Source: Prevotella sp. CAG:1092 (GTDB taxonomy: Bacteria; Bacteroidota; Bacteroidia; Bacteroidales; Bacteroidaceae). Taken from it: DNA of 8,716 nt. Position numbers and translations under genes: made by a program. Of the stretch, positions 5,340-8,716 are shown piece by piece. The DNA lies in assembly GCA_000436915.1 (NCBI GenBank), contig HF994104.1:2346-11061 (forward strand), given 5' to 3'. The stretch's first letter is position 1. Each line of letters begins with the position of its first letter. The notes below the pieces were generated by a model that did not search any database, was not told the DNA's origin, and saw only the letters and a program-made list of their open reading frames with translations.

Positions 5340-8287
5340 TTCACCATAACTTTCTTACCATTAATGATGTTGATACCACAATGAGGCTTGGTGAGCTTCT
5401 GTCCCATGATGTTATAGATGGTGGTAGCGTCATTTGTAGCTGTTGGTATATCTATAGCGTCTGTGGTATATGGAATGAGCATCAATGGATATGTTGTAGG
5501 CTCTTTGCCTTTTGAAAGAGATATGGTTCCGTCATCCTTGAATCCCCAATAACTTTGAATATAGTTGTGTATTTCGTAGAACTCTGTTTTTATAGCCTTG
5601 CGAAAGGCAAAAGGGTATTTTTGCACAGCATCATCCATCTTAGCAGAAATCCTCAGATATTGTTCGTATTTCGCAGATTGCAGGTTGTTGTATGCTGTTC
5701 CGTTATTGGTAAAGTGCCATACTTGCGATAATATGTCGTCTTCGTTTTTCTCTGTCATAGTACACTTTGCACTCTTATTGGCAGTAAGGTAAGAGTTATG
5801 AAAACGGTCGAAAATCATATAGTCGCCTTCAGCGATGGGAATGTCGACAGTATCGTTTACCAACACTTCGTATCTGAGCTGCCCCTTTTCACCATTCACC
5901 TCATAGTCGAGAATGTAGGTGCCGCTTTCTTTTATCTTGTTGAAGGTGAGGGTAGGTGTTGTTTCTCCTGTGTTCCAAAGAAATGTGCTACCAGGCAATA
6001 TTTTAGAGACATAGGGCCCAATCTCTACATTGTCGTCAATGTTTACTGTAACATCTGTGGTGTCTGGCTTTACTACACCGTTCACTTTAGTCTGCACCTG
6101 CATATATTTCACATTGATGTGGAATTTACATGGAGTGCGCACACCTGCTTGGTTGATATATACACCAGTGATGTCGCGAGGGCGAACTATAGGAGCTGTT
6201 GTTATGGTGTTTGTGGTGGCACCATTATCCCACTCGTAGCTTCCCCACACCACATATTTGTCAGGTCCCTGCAAAGTTAGATTAGCAGTCTCGCCATAAT
6301 ATACCGTTACGCTATCAGTATACTCTTCGCCATTATATGTAATATAGCCATTAACCTTTGTCATAGGGTTTGCATCCTCGTTGACTGCGATAGTAAATAC
6401 CTGTTGGCTCTCTATACCATTTTTGTTGGTATATGTGGCGCGATAAGCATAGCTCTTGTCAGTGGTAACGGTGATGTCGCGAGTAGTTTCGCCCGTATTC
6501 CATTTCCAATTACCCGTATCCTCTTCGCCTTCAGGAAGCAGAGGTTTCAGAGTGAGAGTCTTGCCCTTAGGCAACGCCTTGTTCTTATCTACCTTGTATG
6601 TATTCTTGATAGCGCCAAGTTCGTTGTTGTCGATGGTTTTTCCATCATATTCTATTTTTCCCTTTAGCTCTGTAGGCACCTTGTCGGCAGGAGCAATCTG
6701 TGGTTCGCGAGTATTCATCAATACGGAGTATCCCATGTGGTCGTAGCCACCACTTGTACCACCTTGACCACCACCATCAATACCCATCTTTTCGTAGGCT
6801 TGCTCAGAGAAAGGCATTTTTACTCCCTTGACACCTTCGTAGATACCGATTACGGTTCCCCAATAAGGTCGCATCTGTGCTCCCATAGCAGGTCCGGTCA
6901 TGAGCCATGAACGAGAGTCTGTATAATAGAAACCGTTAGTATAATAATGGTAGTTCACCCATGGCAATCCTTCTACGTTCTGTGTTTGAGCAGCAAGATA
7001 TTCGATACCAGCAGCCAATCGATGATCCATATATGCGAAGAGGTCGTCGCCCTGATTCCATATCTGATGAGCAATGTCTACGGCAAGGCCCAACGACATG
7101 GATGCATGACCAGCATCACGTCCGCTCTCGTTGAGCTGTCCGAGTTTGCCATAAGCTCCTGTCTCAAGTTCGGAAGGATATGTGGTGACAACGAAGTTGC
7201 CCAAGAATTCTGTCAAGCCGTCGGCAAGGATAGGATTGTCGGTACGTGGATTCTTGAATGTGCCTACTTGGTCGTACTTGATAGCGCCAAGACCCTGATT
7301 ATAGATGAAAACATCATCGCATAGCACACCTATTGACAACACGCACATGGCATTACACAATCCCCAGTTGCTCCAATAGTGACCTGGAGCTTGCCACCAT
7401 TTACCGCTGTTCTCCCATGTACCATTATGACGACGCAGAAAATCGATAGCTCCTTGATACCAAATGTTGAGCATCCACTTCTTAAACTTTTCAAAGTCGG
7501 CAGGCTTCCATCCCTCGTAGTCGCGCATAAGTTCTGCTGCTTGAGCAAACTGATAACCATATAGTCCGAAGGCGAGGAATTGATCAGATGAGCCTGTTAC
7601 ATTCTTAGTGGTGTTACACCATTTCATCAATACTTCTACAGCATGCTTTGCGCAAGTCTGGTTGTCTTCTATCTTCCAGCGCAAAGCATTCTGATATGCT
7701 ATAGCAGCACCACGACAAGTGTTGATATAGTTTTCGCCAGAGCCGCCACGCACGATAGTTTCGGTAGGGTAAGTTGCTGCTGTAGGCTGTGCATATTCAG
7801 CCATACGGAGTTTGTTCATAGCCTCTGTTACCTTCTTGTTGCCATCAGCCAACTGTTGTTTTATGCGGTCGAAATCGACTTGGGTATGCAAACCTCCAGG
7901 GTGTATAAATCCACGGTTTGTATCATAAACGGCATTAGCATTGCCAGCATCGAAAGTCTTACCTTCCGAAGCCTTTGCTTTGCTTATTGAAGTCTTAAGC
8001 TTTGCTACCGCCTGATTAATTTGTGTTTGTGTGGTTGCAGAGTCTACTATTTTACGTACATTAAATAGCACGTCAGACAGGTCGTTGACAAGACCAGGCA
8101 GATAGTTGTTAGCATTGGCAATAATAGCCTCAGCTTCAGAGATTGCAGACTGAAGTTTCTCTGTATTGAGGACGGCTGCAGTACTACTATAGTTGATGCT
8201 TGTGTTTGGCATCATTGAGCCTGAAGCCTTCATCGTCTGTGGAGCAATGAAAGCTATTGCTGTTAAAAAAAATAAGTGTAGTTTCAT
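5336..8287 (-). CDS. Secreted multidomain polysaccharide lyase, alginate-lyase superfamily
   Basis: The 983-residue protein starts with a signal peptide (about 1-22). Residues 41-107 are a helical FIVAR-like domain. Residues about 120-530 look like an alpha/alpha-toroid lyase of the Alginate_lyase (PF05426-type) fold: HPGGLHTQVDFDRIK at 129-143, RGGSGENYIN at 180-189, WWQAPGHYWSNWGLCN at 297-312, NESGRDAGHASMSLGLA at 386-402, WNQGDDLFAYMDHR at 410-423, and Tyr-rich 446-456. Such lyases cut uronate polysaccharides by beta-elimination using His/Tyr/Arg/Asn; I cannot name the PL family or substrate (alginate, glucuronan or similar). Three Ig-like modules follow (about 568-636, 655-726, 742-810), each with a WxxGxTT turn. 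A beta-trefoil or lectin-like stretch is at 816-940, and a tail (IYNIMGQKL...NGKKVMVK, 957-983) resembles type IX secretion sorting ends. It stands alone, with no SusC/SusD. ATG 8287 lacks a Shine-Dalgarno, normal for Bacteroidetes. Confidence 0.83.
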   Translation of the reverse strand: MKLHLFFLTAIAFIAPQTMKASGSMMPNTSINYSSTAAVLNTEKLQSAISEAEAIIANANNYLPGLVNDLSDVLFNVRKIVDSATTQTQINQAVAKLKTSISKAKASEGKTFDAGNANAVYDTNRGFIHPGGLHTQVDFDRIKQQLADGNKKVTEAMNKLRMAEYAQPTAATYPTETIVRGGSGENYINTCRGAAIAYQNALRWKIEDNQTCAKHAVEVLMKWCNTTKNVTGSSDQFLAFGLYGYQFAQAAELMRDYEGWKPADFEKFKKWMLNIWYQGAIDFLRRHNGTWENSGKWWQAPGHYWSNWGLCNAMCVLSIGVLCDDVFIYNQGLGAIKYDQVGTFKNPRTDNPILADGLTEFLGNFVVTTYPSELETGAYGKLGQLNESGRDAGHASMSLGLAVDIAHQIWNQGDDLFAYMDHRLAAGIEYLAAQTQNVEGLPWVNYHYYTNGFYYTDSRSWLMTGPAMGAQMRPYWGTVIGIYEGVKGVKMPFSEQAYEKMGIDGGGQGGTSGGYDHMGYSVLMNTREPQIAPADKVPTELKGKIEYDGKTIDNNELGAIKNTYKVDKNKALPKGKTLTLKPLLPEGEEDTGNWKWNTGETTRDITVTTDKSYAYRATYTNKNGIESQQVFTIAVNEDANPMTKVNGYITYNGEEYTDSVTVYYGETANLTLQGPDKYVVWGSYEWDNGATTNTITTAPIVRPRDITGVYINQAGVRTPCKFHINVKYMQVQTKVNGVVKPDTTDVTVNIDDNVEIGPYVSKILPGSTFLWNTGETTPTLTFNKIKESGTYILDYEVNGEKGQLRYEVLVNDTVDIPIAEGDYMIFDRFHNSYLTANKSAKCTMTEKNEDDILSQVWHFTNNGTAYNNLQSAKYEQYLRISAKMDDAVQKYPFAFRKAIKTEFYEIHNYIQSYWGFKDDGTISLSKGKEPTTYPLMLIPYTTDAIDIPTATNDATTIYNIMGQKLTKPHCGINIINGKKVMVK

Positions 8288-8337
8288 ATAAATGGTGTTG
8301 TTGATTGCTTATATATATATGTATACGTGCTACAAGG

Positions 8338-8345
8338 CAAAAATA
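8338..8345 (-). promoter_or_regulatory. Candidate -7 element for the lyase gene
   Basis: On the minus strand TATTTTTG (8345-8338) fits TAnnTTTG and would start transcription near 8331, giving a leader of about 44 nt that contains an alternating TA run (8310-8320). No good TTTG -33 lies 19-21 bp upstream (the sequence there is A/T only), so the promoter may be weak or activator-dependent. In such AT-rich DNA a chance match is possible. Confidence 0.4.
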
Positions 8346-8390
8346 CTGAAAATAAAAATATAAATTTTATTGGATTTACGATATTTCAAT

Positions 8391-8412
8391 ATTAAAAAAG
8401 CATACTTTTAAT
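8391..8412. repeat. AT-rich inverted repeat, 7-bp arms with 8-nt spacer
   Basis: ATTAAAA (8391-8397) and TTTTAAT (8406-8412) are perfect inverted copies around AAGCATAC. The element directly abuts a second dyad of equal length (8413-8434). All arm bases are A or T, so chance occurrence is quite possible. Confidence 0.35.
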
Positions 8413-8434
8413 AAGTTATCTGTATGGATAACTT
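8413..8434. promoter_or_regulatory. Possible operator: 8-bp inverted repeat overlapping the rightward -33 element
   Basis: AAGTTATC (8413-8420) and GATAACTT (8427-8434) are perfect inverted copies separated by TGTATG. The right arm covers three of the four bases of the proposed -33 element (8432-8435). This size and placement fit a dimeric regulator site controlling the plus-strand lipoprotein gene, and perhaps the divergent lyase. A weak RNA hairpin is excluded as a leader element because it lies upstream of the predicted transcription start. Confidence 0.45.
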
Positions 8435-8462
8435 GCAACATTATTTTTTTTTCGTAACTTTG
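8432..8462 (+). promoter_or_regulatory. Bacteroidetes-type promoter for the lipoprotein gene
   Basis: TAACTTTG (8455-8462) is an exact TAnnTTTG -7 element. CTTG (8432-8435), one mismatch from TTTG, lies 19 bp upstream, with a T-rich spacer. Transcription should start near 8468, about 30 nt before the chosen ATG at 8498. It diverges from the lyase promoter. Confidence 0.65.
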
Positions 8463-8497
8463 TCAAGTAAACATTACGAATATGAAACCATTACCCA

Positions 8498-8716
8498 ATG
8501 CGATATATACTATTCTTAATCCTAATATTTGCTGTTAGCTGCAGCAACAACAATCCATTGTTGTCGCGTCTTGACCATATAGATTCCATTATGGATGCAA
8601 ATCCGCAAGCTGCCTACGACAGTCTTTGCACTATTAAAAAGACTCAGAATATAACGTCGGCAAAGAATGTCGATATGAAATGGCGTATGCTCATGGCAAC
8701 GGCTCAAAACAAGTTG
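8498..8716 (+). CDS. Lipoprotein resembling Bacteroidetes TPR regulator/sensor proteins (5' part only)
   Basis: The frame from ATG 8498 is open to the window edge (73 codons). It starts MRYILFLILIFAVSC: a short hydrophobic signal with a lipobox ending at Cys15, so the mature protein would be lipid-anchored. The following NNNPLLSRLDHIDSIMDANP, AAYDSLCTI and MKWRMLMATAQNKL recall the first helices of Bacteroidetes TPR proteins (LDSIMxxNPDSAYxLL...RYxLLxAEAxNK), many of which end in a membrane helix and a DNA-binding or histidine-kinase-like domain; that end is outside the window. I chose 8498 because the earlier ATG at 8482 leads only to an 18-codon ORF in another frame that lacks a signal peptide. 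It is divergent from the lyase gene across 210 bp, a layout consistent with, but not proof of, regulating it. Confidence 0.7.
   Translation, partial: MRYILFLILIFAVSCSNNNPLLSRLDHIDSIMDANPQAAYDSLCTIKKTQNITSAKNVDMKWRMLMATAQNKL

Noticed and set aside
8310..8320. Alternating TA run in the lyase leader as a phase-variable repeat
   Set aside because: It is only 11 bases, in a very AT-rich leader, with no evidence of length variation.
8522..8707. 61-codon minus-strand frame at the right edge
   Set aside because: It is antisense to the lipoprotein frame, which has a signal peptide, lipobox and promoter.

Overview
The window looks like chromosomal DNA of a Bacteroidales bacterium, most likely Prevotellaceae or a close relative. 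The evidence is the large insert-containing form of IspG, a Bacteroidetes-type PurE, promoters of the TAnnTTTG type, weak or absent Shine-Dalgarno sequences, and a secreted enzyme ending in a NGKKVMVK-type tail. The genus call is an inference from these features; no database search was possible.

Left part (1-5089, all on the minus strand): five tightly packed genes that read as one transcription unit, in the order 215-aa unknown protein > rpoN (sigma-54) > PAP2-like membrane protein > purE > ispG. Gaps are 9, 8, 32 and 4 bp, and a good Bacteroidetes-type promoter lies just upstream (5109-5139). These are housekeeping genes: alternative sigma factor, membrane lipid-phosphatase-like protein, purine synthesis and isoprenoid (MEP) synthesis. 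The last gene, ispG, is broken in this sequence. A 28-bp tandem duplication (305-332 and 333-360, one mismatch) shifts the frame and separates the C-terminal [4Fe-4S] domain from the rest. Removing either copy restores a continuous IspG that runs off the left edge.

Middle (5090-5335): the promoter of the operon and, on the plus strand, what looks like a fragment of a Bacteroidetes surface-protein gene, cut off where the next gene ends.

Right part (5336-8287, minus strand): one large secreted multidomain polysaccharide lyase of the alginate-lyase superfamily. It has a signal peptide, FIVAR-like helical domain, alpha/alpha toroid, three Ig-like modules, a beta-trefoil-like region and a C-terminal sorting-tail-like end. 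It has no SusC/SusD partners in the window.

Right edge (8288-8716): a 210-bp divergent intergenic region with a promoter in each direction and two adjacent 22-bp dyads, one overlapping the -33 element of the rightward promoter. Then comes the start of a plus-strand lipoprotein that resembles Bacteroidetes TPR regulator or sensor proteins and is cut by the window edge.

I found no RNA genes, insertion sequences, CRISPR arrays or convincing terminators, and no clearly new multi-gene system. The most notable points are the ispG lesion, the orphan gene fragment and the dyads in the divergent promoter region.
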